Below are positions 11,635 through 23,295 of a DNA stretch of 64,000 nt, piece by piece. Position 1 is the stretch's first letter, and each line of letters begins with the position of its first letter. The notes under the pieces were generated by a model. The model was not told where the DNA came from. It made no database searches and saw nothing but the letters and a program-made list of their open reading frames with translations. The DNA is from Lunularia cruciata (lineage: Eukaryota > Streptophyta > Marchantiopsida > Lunulariales > Lunulariaceae): the NCBI GenBank assembly GCA_948567375.1, contig OX419757.1, forward strand, positions 39,370,001-39,434,000. The letters run 5' to 3'. A program made the translations under genes and the position numbers.

Positions 11635-13856
11635 ATTTTTGTATTTAGTGTGTATACTAAATTAGTGTGATACACACTAATTCTTGCACTTGTGATCATT
11701 GAGCTTCAAATATTTTAAGTGGCCTCTTCAAATCGATACAAATATTGCTGCATTCTGAAAGATGTCAACATGCCAAACCTAAAGCCTAAAGCCTAAATAT
11801 TTTCATGTGTTGTATGCAATAAAATACTTGTAGGTTTTGCCATTTATCAATATGTTGGTTGCTCTGCTTGATGGTCAGTGTGGATTTGGAAAGAGAATGT
11901 ATCATAATGGCTTCTCGGACATATAATAGCTACTATTGCACGAGCCAACAACTTGTCAAGTCATTGGCTGATATGTAAGAAAATATCTCACCAATAAATG
12001 TTGAAGATGATGGTGATGATCCGCCATAACAAAAGTGCTAATGAGCACACCAAAAAGTTTTGACAAAGCAAACACATATCAAGTGTGTGAAAGGATGGTT
12101 GAAGAGTTCAAAAGCAAATAGACATGATGGAGTATTTATGTATTGTGCTTGACAATTTCCAAAACATCTTTGAGTTCCCGCCAATGCCAACTACATGAAG
12201 GTGAGAAGATGGTGGGATAAGAGAAAAGAGCTTCAAAGTATGGTACACAATCACCAAGAAATGGTTTCAATCAATCATGCTCATCTTGGTATTGGGTGAA
12301 AATTTTTGTTATAGGTGTGCATTGGATGCAATTGAAAGAAATTGGAATGGGTTTCTTAGGTCTACTCAAAACTAGTGGAAGATTTTAATAGATATTGAAA
12401 GATTGGTATAAAATTTTTGCCAAAATTGCTAAAATCTCTAGCAATTCATATTCTTACTTCTTTTATGCATCCAATTTTTTTCCACTTTTGTTGATGATAA
12501 CAACATTGCAATCAAGAACAAGATCATAGATCAATGGATTAGTCATTTCATGGAATCCAAAGACATTGTTGGACGTGGGTAAATTGATGATCAGTCCAAA
12601 GAAGCAAGTTACCTTGATAAAATTATCACCTATCATCTATGCGAGTTGAAGAGAGGGTTTGAGTCCAAGAAATATTGATGAAACATATTTTATTATCAAT
12701 ATGGATAATAAGAAAATGCTAGGATTTTTCATTGACAATGATATCAATTTTGATGTTGTATGAAGAGGCATCAAGATGACCATGCTAGTCCATATCATCA
12801 GAGGGCCATCTAGGCATATTCAAAGTCCTTTCATGATCTTTCAAAACAAAAATTGTAGTTGTCCTTTTAGAGGAGTTCCGGATGATGTTTTGGGTGTATC
12901 ATATAGGACCAAATTTTTTTTTCACAACCAAAGTTATTTGGTTGGAGTGGCTTCAAGATTTCTGTGCTCTGAATGTACTCTATCTACTTTGCAAAAGCCA
13001 TTGAACCATTATCTATAATAACTATGCAGAGCACAACCTACATTTTGAAGAATTCTTGTAGACATACAATGTGTAGAATGTCAGGATCTATACGTTGCTT
13101 GCTAACTCAATAGAGAAAACATAGCCTATAGATTCATTTTTGGATTCAAAGATCAAGGATGAATGGATGAGCATATGGGAAGCGTATAAATTCAAGGCCA
13201 TCAAACTAGGTGCTCTATAGCATCAACAACTGGTGAATCATTTGGGTTAGGGGCCATTAAAAATCATTGGAAAAGTATTTCTTAAAGATTGCGGTAGACA
13301 GCGTGTGGTGTATGAACAAGCACCTTGACCGAAATAGCCTCAATTATGCCAGCAAGGCCATGATCATGTGTAGCATGTCACTCAATATTAATGGTAGTTG
13401 GGAAGTTCTACAACTTAAGCTTGAGTTGTAGAATTTTGTTGCAAAGTATCTTGAGCATTTTTGATGGTATGCATATAGCACCATTTGCACTGAGCAATGT
13501 TGGTGTTGCCTTTCCTGCTTTAGAAGCAATTGATGATTAGTCAAAATTCAATAAATAAACAATTGGTAGGTTATTCAACATTCAACACGTTGCTATCTGG
13601 AAGAAGTCTTCAGAATGCAGGTTGTGAGCCATATAATTGTTGCAAAACATGGGTGTCATGGACTGCCAAACAATAATTGATCATTGAGTACACATGTACA
13701 TATTATAATAGGACAAAAATTCATATGTGTATCACACTAATTGGGCCACCTATCAAATAGTGAGGTATACATATGTAGTGTGATACACACTAATTTTTTT
13801 GGCTATGCCAAAAAGGTCCCTTCAAAATTAGTATGATACACACTAAATACAGAAAT
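11635..13856 (+). mobile_element. decayed pogo-like DNA transposon with inverted repeats
   Basis: Inverted repeats at 11635-11655 and 13836-13856 match at 20 of 21 positions and bound about 2.2 kb. Inside, plus-strand coding remnants resemble a DDE_1 (pogo/Tigger-type) transposase. The sequence NIDETYF at about 12671-12691 is the first catalytic Asp block, and 12776-13018 continues it. Near 13135-13300 comes a block like the region after the third catalytic Asp (DSF then KIKDEW). Extra copies of the TAGTGTGATACACACTA motif lie at about 11664, 13724 and 13780. The frame is broken many times, so the element is dead. The outermost end and any TA target duplication are not clear. Confidence 0.6.
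12540..13330 (+). pseudogene. DDE_1 (pogo-like) transposase remnant
   Basis: Would-be transposase that cuts and joins element ends. Visible pieces in order: a helix-turn-helix-side segment (about 12540-12660), NIDETYF with the first catalytic Asp at 12677-12679, the MTM-initiated block 12776-13018 with PFMIFQNKN and VPDDVLGVSYRT, and a C-terminal block with KIKDEW and a segment resembling the family's GK.FFL..A end. The DN..H second-Asp block is not found; it is deleted or unreadable near 13020-13130. Order and spacing resemble a pogo-like family I know mainly from oomycetes and other non-plant eukaryotes; that impression is from memory. Several stops and frameshifts. Confidence 0.55.
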
Positions 13857-15086
13857 TGGGTGTACTTAATTAAACACCTAAGCCAGACTTGAGCAAAATT
13901 TTTTCAAGAACAAAGAATGGTAACTTGTTTAGGGTTTTGAGCCACAAAAATTAGACCAAGTTTAGTACACTATGAATGGAGCTATAGTGATTAGATTGAG
14001 ACACATCATATATAATTAGAATTGTATCTCACAAGCTATATATTGTGTTATAGAACATCTAACTTGGAGGTATACTGAAAAAGTTATCTTAGGCTAAACC
14101 TTTGAATTATTTCCCCACATTCACACCATAAAAAGTGTAGAACTATCCTATTTGGAGTGCAAGTTGAAAGCAACTCTTGGACAAAGCATGGATGCCTTAA
14201 GGTATTTATGTACAAGATGGATGGAGAGTTGTGGTTAGTTGCTTTTGTTTGTATCTTCCATATGTTGTATGATTGATTATAATCTAATTGGTTAGGATTG
14301 TTATGCCGGATGTTGTGCTTAGATTTCCTTTCTTTAGGCATACTATGTATTTCTCCTTGGTAATGTTGGAAATGATTAATAGAAACCCAAGAGTGCATGG
14401 TATGATGGCAAGTTAGATTGCACTTCTCTTACCTCACAGAAGGAAGATTGAGGATTATTGTAGTATTTATTGAGCAAATAGAAATAAAAGTGTGCACAAA
14501 CCACTAATGATATACCATAAAATTCTACTATAAAGAAGCTCTATAGCTAGCACTCATTGTGTTTCCAAAAAACACAAAGTACAATAAGAGGTTTCAAAGA
14601 TTGAATTGACAAATGTCTATGGGAAAAATAGCAGACTTCATAACTAGTTTTAGTGAACTCTATAATGTGATGAACTGCTGAAAATTGAACCATAAATGGT
14701 ATAATGGATTATTAGTGCAAGATGCATTCATTTGTAAAATTAGGCAAGTTATTATGGATGTTTAGGTGTGCTATATCTAAATAAATGTTAATCAAAAGAG
14801 GTCAAGTGGCTTACTGATTGGGTTGCCATGTTTTTTGGAGGGTGATTTTTTAGAATTTTTGGCAGATACCTACCTGCTCCAAGCATGCCTCCCTCCCCAA
14901 AACTATTCAAACTAGATTTCACCATTGGTGTAGATTTCATTTGTGTGCTAATACTCTTCTTACTTGTCAATAAACTAAGCGGGGCGTTTAGTAGGTTTGA
15001 ATTATGGTGGTTCTTTTCAATAGATCAGCAAGGGAGATCAAGAGTTATGGAAAATTATCCCCACCACCTGGAAGCAACCAAAAAAA
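13857..15086. other. spacer, no gene seen
   Basis: AT-rich sequence. Minus-strand ORFs 14084-14398 and 14788-14970 and the plus-strand ORF 14885-15094 show no known domain. Nothing else recognised. Confidence 0.5.
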
Positions 15087-16378
15087 TTGATTGAAGGTCA
15101 AGAAATTTTACTCCAAAAGGGCATAAAAAATTGCAATGGGAGATCAAGTATCCAATTGCATTGCAGGCTCATATTTGGATTCAAAACCAAGACCTTTAGA
15201 CTCACATTTGAATTTGCAACCAATAAAATCATTAAGGAAGTTTGGAGAATTGTTGAGGATTGCATCTTTTATGCCAAGCAAATCAAAGGAGGACAAATGG
15301 TTTTGGATGTTAATCCACCTTTATGGCCAAATTTTGGATTTTATGGAAGACCTTGATCATTTTGCATAGATTCATGGTGAGAATTGAAAAAATCCCATTC
15401 AAAAATCCACTAATTTTAGTTTCATGGTCACATTTTTGGTTTAGGAGGGGTAAGGATTTACTTCTTCTATAATAAGGCATAGATTATACAAGAAATGGTT
15501 GAGGTATATGAAATCATACAAAGAAGCTTGGGAGTTGAAAATCAAGTCTTCTAAAGAATGGCTCACCAAAAAGGAATATAGAAAAGGGTGGAGAACCATA
15601 GAAAAAAAATTGAATAAAATGTGCTCACATTTTGCTAGAATGGAAGCCATGTTAAAGAATAGAGCCAAAATTAATCCACTTGCTATGATAAGCTTGGGAG
15701 ATTTAAATCCCAATTCATGCAAAGTTGGGGCTGAGGAGGTTTGTGAATGTGAAGAAACCATCTTGATAGGCTCTCAATTCCCATCTCCTCTAGAGGTGGT
15801 GCTTCCCAACATTTGTTCCCAGTTTGTCCCAAATGCCCAAGCGGTGGAAAGTTTAGCTAGTGTTTACATGGAGTGCTTTGAATGGAATCTATGCAAGCAC
15901 ACTCAAGGAATCATAGTTTGTTGCACTAGTAGAGGAGTCACCTTTTTTTACACCACTTCCACTAGCTTCCATCGGGGAGAGTCAGATGGCACTTTCCTCA
16001 ACAAAGAAGGAGAATGTGACACAAAGAGGAGAAAAGGGTGGAAAATCCATAGGTAGGTAGGTATCCAAAATATCACCAAGTATGTCATTATCTCAAGATT
16101 TAGCAAAAATCCATAGGTAGGTATCCAAAATATCACCAAGTATATCATTATCTCAAGATTTAGCAAAAATCACCATTTTGAAGGTGGATACTATAGATTC
16201 TAGGTTCCGACTAGTTGAACTAGAAGCCACTAACATGAGGAAAAGAGAGAAAACATTGATGAAAATGGAAGCTGAGCATGTTAGATTAGAGATCAAGAAG
16301 ATGAAAGTTGAGATTGAGAAGAAATTGAGTGTTGATAAAAGGAAGCTAAGGCAGATAGACACTGGTTCAAGGAGATGA
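15087..16378 (+). pseudogene. unknown coding-like region, possibly a mobile-element remnant
   Basis: Several plus-strand ORFs lie close together: 15136-15369, 15499-16056 (185 residues) and 16178-16378 (66 residues). The 185-residue ORF is lysine-rich at its N-terminal end and has no motif I recognise. The last ORF is a K/E-rich, probably coiled-coil segment. A 60-bp tandem duplication at 16047-16170 separates them and alters the frame. I cannot name the product. Decay of a once longer protein is likely; a host gene with introns is a weaker alternative. Confidence 0.35.
16047..16170. repeat. 60-bp tandem duplication (2 copies)
   Basis: The block 16061-16110 (from GTATCCAAAA to TAGCAAAAAT) is repeated at 16121-16170 with one difference (TATG versus TATA). 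CCATAGGTAG precedes both copies. The period is 60 bp. Confidence 0.9.
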
Positions 16379-17302
16379 GTCTAGAGTCAAAGCGCACTTA
16401 TAAAATCAAAATCAGCCTCTTGCAAAGAGGAAAATCTCCCAAGGAGATAAGTCAGTATTTCAAAGTTCTAACTCAAAAGTTCATAAAGAAATCAGGCCTT
16501 CTGTTACAAGTTATAGTCTCAAGCTAAAATATAAAATTCCAAATTCATACTCTAGTGATAGCAAATAGGATACCATCACGGAAGGTACTTTCATGTAACC
16601 AAAGTATGTTTATAATTAACGATGATGTTTGACTCCTATGTAATTCAATGTGTAATGAGTGTTGATTAGTGTATTATTCTTGAGTGCATGAGATTTGAAA
16701 TTTTTGTATAAGTGCTAGAGATTGCTAGAACAAGGATTGACAAGAACCCTCATCAAACTCCAAAAAGCCACTCCAAAAAGACACTCAATGCTCAAAGTTG
16801 AACAGATTAACTGCTTGGAGATGCGTATCGGCACCCAAAAAAGCCAAAAGGCACCCAACTAAACTCTCTATTGCTTCCAACCAATCTCCAAATGGTGCAT
16901 GTTGGCACTCATTGGTGCACAATCAACTAGAGACACTTGCTTACACCCTACTAAGAATGTGAAGGATGCTTGATGGTGCACAATGATGCTCATTGGACAT
17001 GGTAGGCACGTGTTGATACCCTATCATGTGCAGCTAGCACTCAATTGCACCAAGTGGCACCCAAACATAGTGAATAAATTATATTTGTTTAAAATATTCT
17101 CATTCATGTGATATGAGATATTAGAGTGAGGCAAAGTGAAAAATGGAAATAAATGTAGAATCATAAATATGATACATATGATGTATATAAATGTATTGTC
17201 CCTAAGGCTAATCCCTATATTGGAGGAAAAGGAGGTGAAGAAGACAAGGGAGATGTAGCATGGAGTCTATGTGCAATTGTATCCTCAAGTTTGCATCAAT
17301 AT
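16379..17302. other. spacer rich in GGCAC/GGTGC words
   Basis: No gene seen. Between about 16810 and 17060 the words GGCACC, GGTGCA and GCACTC recur every few tens of bases on both strands, a flavour also seen at 27060-27360. Left flank of chromovirus C. Confidence 0.45.
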
Positions 17303-17794
17303 TGTAACAATATGGAGTTAGCAGATGAGGTAGTCAAGACTAATGAGGTAGCAAATAAGCCAAATTAGCCAAGAACTCTAGGAAATGTTTGAGAAACATC
17401 TATGGAGCTTTTAGGAAGTTGTTTGGTACCTTCCAAGTATCAAGTAATGTGTATGCCAAGTAGTTGACTTCTAGGAAGAAGGCTCTTGACTAGCTTAGCT
17501 TGCATGCCAAGTAGATAAGTTTTAAAGGAATTTTCTTGAGAAGCTCCTTTTTAGAGCTTCCTTTTAAAACTTCTTGAGAAGCTTCCCAGTTAGCTTAGCT
17601 TGCACTCTAAGAAGGCAGATTTTAAGATGCTTTGCAAGAAGCTTCCCAAGAGTCTTGTATGTTCCTTATTAATACCAAAGCCCAAGCTCATGCTAGACAT
17701 TTGGAGTTTCCTCATTCAAGAGTCCGAACGGAAGACAAGAGTGATCTTTCACTCTTGTCTTCCATTCTCTTATTTCTCTCCTCGGTCTTTTACA
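17303..17794 (+). repeat. 5' LTR of element C
   Basis: Starts TGTAACAATATGG and ends TTTTACA, directly followed by a primer-binding-like TTGGTATCAAAGC. It aligns with 22781-23295 along its length and, more loosely, with the LTRs of element B. It contains AAGCTT-rich palindromes and an ATTAATACC stretch where element B has its TATA box. Confidence 0.9.
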
Positions 17795-17807
17795 TTGGTA
17801 TCAAAGC
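17795..17807 (+). other. primer-binding site of element C
   Basis: TTGGTATCAAAGC directly follows the LTR and resembles the plant initiator-Met-tRNA complement TGGTATCAGAGC with one change. It would prime minus-strand DNA synthesis. Confidence 0.75.
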
Positions 17808-18990
17808 AAGAATAGGATGGATAGAATTTATGGACCACCAAATCCATTTCCTTCAAACCATTGGGATTTTCATTTCCATGTACTACCCAAGCATCATTTC
17901 ATGTAGTTCATCATCTCACGCTTTGGGTATAATTTTTTAAATGTGATCACCTTGTTTGATGATCCCTTGATACTTCTAAGTGTAACTTACAAAGAATGGT
18001 GGATGTGTTGCATTTACATGTTAACTTAGATAATTTTAGGTAGTTTAATAGAATATTAGCCATGGTGGCAATGCACTAAGTTATCATTGCTATGCATCAA
18101 CAAATCAAGCACCTTACTTGATTGTTGGAATTAAGAGACCATCAACGATAAGAGCATGTACAGAGAGCACCATTTTGAGAAGGAGAGAAATGAATCTGAT
18201 TTCCAAAGCCCAAGGTATTTGAAGAAAAGAATCTCTCGGGTATAATGGATACTTTTTTATTTGATTGCAAATAATATTTTGAAGCTACAACTCTTTAAAA
18301 TGAATAGAGAAAAATTCTCTTGGCTTCAAGCCAATTGGATGGAGTGGCAAAAATATGGTAGCGATTCTGAGTGAAGCAAGTTAAGTGGCAATTTTTTGCA
18401 CCAAACTTGATATAAGAAGAATTCAAGAGTGCAATAATTGGGAGATTCTAAGCTATAAATGTTGTACAAACCGTATGATATAGATTGGAAAAATTGAAGT
18501 AGATCAATTCCTCAATTGGTCACTCAATTCCAAAACACCAAAATGAAAATTCCTAACATACTAGAATATGAAGCTCTAGATCAATTTGTAAGGAGCTTGA
18601 AGTCCTACACCAAATTGGAAGTGACCATGCGCAAGCCCAAACATTTGGAGGAAGCCATGCAATTGGTTGAGCACTTTGATTCTTTGGTTTTGACAACTTG
18701 GTCTTGACCTCAACCTTCATAGAACCTACCAACACATTACACATGGCTAGAGGAGTTGGCACCAATGGAGATTGATGCCATTCAACAAAGACCACTTGGC
18801 ACTTCAAATAGGAAGAGATTGCAATAAAATAGTGGTTGCTTTTATTGTTACTTAATTGGACATCACATTGTTGAATGTCCACTCAAGAATGGATGACCTC
18901 AACAAGTCACCCAAATAGAGTTTGTGGAACATGATGATCAAGGAAACAAAGAATCCCAATAGGAAAGATTGAGCCACCTATTGTGAATTT
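17808..18990 (+). pseudogene. gag remnant of element C
   Basis: Broken capsid/nucleocapsid region. A LDQFVRSLKSYTKLEV-like segment at about 18570-18630 is typical of chromovirus Gag and matches element B at about 33630. A CCHC zinc knuckle is readable at 18838-18879 (C-x2-C-x4-H-x4-C), so the nucleocapsid part is legible. Stops and frameshifts elsewhere prevent a continuous reading. Confidence 0.75.
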
Positions 18991-19019
18991 AATTAGTTCT
19001 AATGGGATTGAAGCCTCAA

Positions 19020-19780
19020 CCTATGTAAGTTGCTTCACTTGCAAGATACGATATTTGATTGTAGTTGTAGGATTTTGGTTGATTTGGAAGTTCAAAGAAT
19101 TCATGTCCATGCAATTAGCAAAGGAATTAGACATTCCTATCAAGCTAGTAATTATGTAACAATATAGAGTTTAGTGATGAAGTTAGTTAGGACTAACAAA
19201 GTAGTGAATAGGCCAAATTAGCCTAGAATATTCTAGAAATATCTAAGAAGCTTTTGGGATGCTTCCCGACTAGCTTAGCTTGCACCCAAACTAAGTAGCT
19301 TTTAGAAGCTTCCAACCAGCTTCTAGAGGCTTCCAACTAGCTTAGCTTGCAAGCCAAGTAGGTGGCTTCTAGAGGGAAGCTTCTCAAGAGCATTGTATGC
19401 TCCCTATAAATACCTGAGCCAAAGTTCATGCTAGGCATTTGGATTCAAGTGTCCTAATGTGATCTTCCATTCTCCTATTTCTTGGTCGGTCTTGGTCTTT
19501 TACAACTTGGAAGTAGATTGATGATGGCGGATGGTAGAAAGAGTTATGCATTCTATACCTCACATCATGTTACATTCAATATTGGGAAGGAGTATTTGGA
19601 GTGTATGACATTTGTAGTAACACCTCTACACTATGATATCATTCTAGGTTTGCTTTTGTTTGAATGTCATAAGGTCTAATTTGATTGGACCCAATGCAAA
19701 TTCAAGTACAACACTAAGGTAGGAATTATCAATTTAGTTGTCTAGCACCTTTGAGTAAGACACCTAAGAATAGTCAATCC
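19020..19780 (+). pseudogene. protease remnant of element C (interrupted)
   Basis: The N-terminal half lies before and the C-terminal half after the solo LTR. Around 19070 the Asp region reads like element B's (GCRILVD), but one T is missing, so the frame shifts. After the insertion, 19511-19679 reads LMMADGRK then HYDIILGL, matching element B residue by residue in many places. Confidence 0.75.
19155..19504 (+). repeat. solo LTR nested in element C
   Basis: Starts TGTAACAATATAGAG and ends TTTTACA. It is most like the LTRs of element B but shorter (350 bp). It lies inside the protease text of element C. Flanks AATTA (19150-19154) and ACTTG (19505-19509) are a plausible diverged 5-bp duplication of an original AATTG, which element B still shows as GATTG at the same protease position. 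It was formed by insertion and LTR-LTR recombination after element C inserted. Confidence 0.85.
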
Positions 19781-19949
19781 CAAAGTGGGAGGTTTATCAA
19801 TAAAGTAGCCATAGAGCAAGCTTTGGAGAAGATATTCCTATTTTTGTTGTATGGCTCAAGCCAATTATGCATGGAGAATCTGATGAGGGCCATAAGCCTT
19901 ATCAAGAAATGGTTCATCAAATAGTCCAAGAGTTTTTAAATGTGTTTGT

Positions 19950-21210
19950 TGATTATTTGCTGAAGTGGTTACACTCCAATCATGGAATGCCCGTCAAGAT
20001 CAAGTTTACAAGTATTACCAAGAAGTACTCTAGTGTGTAGACCAATCTATTGACTCTCACCAAAGGTGTTGGAAGAGCTTCAAATAGCACTAATGGAGTT
20101 GTTGGAGTAGGATTTCATATGACATAATACATATCCTTGGGGAGCACTAGTACTATTTATCCCAAAGAAGGATGGAGGACTTTGCTTCTATATTGACTAT
20201 CATGGCCTCAATAAACAAAAAATGAAGAATGTATATCATTTGCCTCAAATTAATGACTTGCTAGATCAAATGCCTCTAAACAATACTTCTCCAAGTTGGA
20301 TCTTTGAAGCTAGTATTGGTAGATTCCTTTTGCACAAGGTACGTGCATTTCAAATACTAATGCTGTGGTAGTCTTCATGGATTAGATGCATTGGGTGTTG
20401 GATGGGCTGTTGGGTCCATAAGTGGTGGTGTTCTTGGATGATATTTTAATCTATAAAAAAATGGGGGTAGAACACATGCATCAAGTGCAAGAAGTCCTAA
20501 GACGACTACATAAATGGAAGTTTTACTACAAAAAGTCAAAGTGTGTCGTTTGGTAGAATGAAGTTACCTTCTTGGGTCATAAGGTCTCATTGGAGGGAAT
20601 CAAGATAGAAGAGGAGAAAATCAAGGCCATTACTAATTGGCCTACTCCAAAGGATGTCATAAAAATGTGGGCATTAAATGGATTGGCAAGTTTTTACCCA
20701 ATGGTTCATCCACTACTATACTCATGTGGCCATACCATTGACCAATCTCTTGATGAAGACCTCAAGCTTTCAGTGGACCACCAAGAACAAAGAAGCATTC
20801 ACTATTGAAGACACCATTTGCTTAAGCATATGGTGTCTTCAAGACCCATCTTTCAACCATATGATCCTCAACTACCTTGTATGGTTGATTTTGATTTTGC
20901 TAATTTTTCCATTGGAGATGTGTTGTAGCAAGAATTTACAAATAGTGATATCCCATTGCCTTTGTGTCTTACTGACTAAACATTACGAGAAGAGTTACTC
21001 CACTCAAGATCAAGAAAAAATAGTGATGGTATATGCCACCAAGGTATAGAGGCATTATCTCTTGGGAAAACAAGTGATCATGCAAACCGATCAAACCTTT
21101 GTTGCAAATATTACATTTGGAGCACATGAAGAGTCAACATCATTGATCAAAAGAAAAACTATAATTGTTTGACAACAAAATTGAGTAAAAACTTGGAGGT
21201 TCCTTGTCAT
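19950..21210 (+). pseudogene. reverse transcriptase / RNase H remnant of element C
   Basis: The catalytic FLDD box is at 20431-20442 within VVFLDDILI. Upstream is the GGLCFYIDY block; downstream come FLGHKVSLEGIKIEEEKI and the connection to RNase H (VDFDFANFSIGDVL-like) near 20880-20930. Parallel to element B at 34800-36100. Several frameshifts and stops. Confidence 0.8.
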
Positions 21211-22450
21211 CCTAATGCCCTATCACAAAAACTTGATTTAAAGACTCTTCCTAAACCTCTCATCTCAATGGCAATTATGATGGTGTTAATTGACTCAAAA
21301 GTACACATCAAGTTTAAGACCACTTTACAACAAGAACTCTTCTTTCAGATGGTACAAGGATCTTGCAGCACATGCCAAGGAATAAAACATCTCCTCATTC
21401 AAGGAAGGCCTTCTATTTTGTGAGAATTATATCTATGTTCTAGCCAGGAGTGATCTACAACTTGTGCACCTTCAAGAAACCCATGAATTTCCAATCATTG
21501 GTCACATGGGTGTGGACAAGACCTTGGGTACCCTACAACACCAATGGTGGCGGCCCAACATAGTATGTGAGGTTCAAGAGTTTGTATGATCTTGTAAGAG
21601 CTACCAATGCAACAAGGCCAATAACCAAAAGCCAATTGGATTCATTAAACCACTACCAATTCCATCTACCCATTGGGAACATGTAAGCTTAGAACTCCTC
21701 ATATCATTGCCAAAGATAGACTAGGGCCATACAACCATCATAGTATTTGTTGATAAGATCAACAAGTAGATTCACTTGGCACCTACTATGGATACCATTG
21801 ATTGCTCCAACATTGGCCCAGATCTACTTTGAAATTGTCATCAAGCACCATGGGATTCCAAGAGTCCTCATCTTTGATCAAGATTCTTGCTTTATTGGTA
21901 AATTTTGGCAAGTGCTTTTTAAGCTTCTTAGGACCAAGTTTGCCTTGTCTATAGCTTATCCTCATCAAATGGATAGACAAATAGAATGACCAAATTGCAT
22001 TTTGGAGGATATGCTATGTGCTTTTGTCAATGTTCACCATATTGATTGGGATACTTGTCTTGAAACTACTAATTTTGCCCAAAATAACTTCAAGTAGGCA
22101 AGTATTGGCTTTTCTCCCATCTTCCTTAATGATGGGTAAGATCCCCTTGTTTAAGATTTCTCTTCTTATTCCTCCACCATCTGAGGTCCCACATACTTCC
22201 ACCTTCTTATCCATGTTATCTAAATCTCTTCACCAAGCCAAGTCACTTCTTGATATTGCTCAAAATTCACAAAAAAAATATGTTGATAAAAATTGTCGTG
22301 ATCTCACCTTTCAACTCACTGAGAAAGTCATGCTTTCTTCTAGTAACCTTCCTCTCCCACTTGATACCCAAGTTTGTAAACTTTCTCTCAATCAGATAGG
22401 TCTATTTGAGATTACTTAAATTATTTCTCCCATTGCCTACCGACTTGCTC
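21211..22450 (+). pseudogene. integrase remnant of element C
   Basis: Reads FFQMVQG near 21340, then the HHCC-type finger (HMGVDKTLGTLQ near 21510, C-x-S-Y-Q-C near 21590-21610) and the catalytic core with VFVDKINK near 21750, VLIFDQDSCFIGKFWQ near 21870 and TLEDMLCAF-like text at 22000. The AT-rich C-terminal linker continues to the chromodomain. Frameshifts occur at several places. Confidence 0.8.
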
Positions 22451-22564
22451 TCCCTAGTCATTTACAGATCCATCATATCTTCCATGTTTTAAAACTCAAA
22501 CTCTTTGTTTCTAACCCATCGTCCTTTTCCACTTGTCTCTAACCTCCCTTCCAACCTTATCAAT

Positions 22565-22740
22565 GATCATGAGGAGTATGAAGTTGATCAAATACTTGCA
22601 CATTGCACCATCTACCATGACCACCAATGACACATTGAGTAAAAAGTCCTTTGGAAAGGGTATCCCCTTCATGATGCCACATTGGAACCCCTTGCTCATC
22701 TCCACAATGCACCAATAGCTCTGTAAGAGTTCAAGGATTC
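22565..22740 (+). pseudogene. chromodomain of element C
   Basis: Reads HEEYEVDQIL then a WKG-like GKGIPFHDATW segment, the signature of the integrase-fused chromodomain that targets chromoviruses to heterochromatin. It aligns with element B at 37425-37590 and the fragment at 55407-55516. It is slightly frame-shifted. Confidence 0.75.
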
Positions 22741-22780
22741 TTTGGCAATGAGGACATTACCAACTAGCGTTTGAGGAATA

Positions 22781-23295
22781 TGTAAAAATATGGAGTTAGT
22801 AGACAAGTTAGTCAAGACTATTGAGGGTAGAAAATAGGCCAAATTATCCAAGAATTCTAGGGATATTTGAGAAACACCTATGGAGCTTCTAGGAAATTTC
22901 TTGGTACTTTTCAAGTATCAGGTAATGTGTATGCCAAGTAGGTAACTTCTTGGAAGAAGCTTCTTAGGAAGCTTAGCTTGCATGCCAAGTAAGTGGTTTC
23001 AAGAATGAAGCTTCTCAAGCAATTTTCTTAGAGTGAAAGCTAAGCTAATTGGAAAGCTACTTGAGAAGCTTCATTCTAGAAACAACCTTCATCATTCCAG
23101 TAAGCTTAGATTACACTCTAAGAATGTGGCTTTTTGGAAGCTTTGTGAGAAGCTTCCCAAGAGCCTTGCGTGTTCTTTATTAATACCAAAGCCCAAGCTC
23201 ATGCTAGAAATTTGGATTTTCCCTCATTCAAGAGTCCTAATGTGATTTTTTGCTCCAATCTTCCATTCTCCTATTTCTCTCCTTGGTCTTTTACA
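22781..23295 (+). repeat. 3' LTR of element C
   Basis: Starts TGTAAAAATATGG, preceded by a TTGAGGAATA purine-leaning tract, and ends TTTTACA. It is the partner of 17303-17794, with many differences and small indels, which points to an old insertion. Confidence 0.9.

Larger units (their letters stand above)
17303..23295 (+). mobile_element. Ty3/gypsy chromovirus 'C', decayed, with nested solo LTR
   Basis: A full-length but inactive LTR retrotransposon: 5' LTR 17303-17794, primer-binding site, gag remnant with zinc knuckle, protease, reverse transcriptase, RNase H, integrase, chromodomain, 3' LTR 22781-23295. Flanks read AATAT (17298-17302) and AGTAT (23296-23300), a diverged 5-bp target duplication. 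A 350-bp LTR of the same superfamily (19155-19504) interrupts the protease. Without that insert, the length is close to that of element B (5655 bp), to which it is clearly homologous. Many stops and frameshifts in every domain. Confidence 0.9.
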
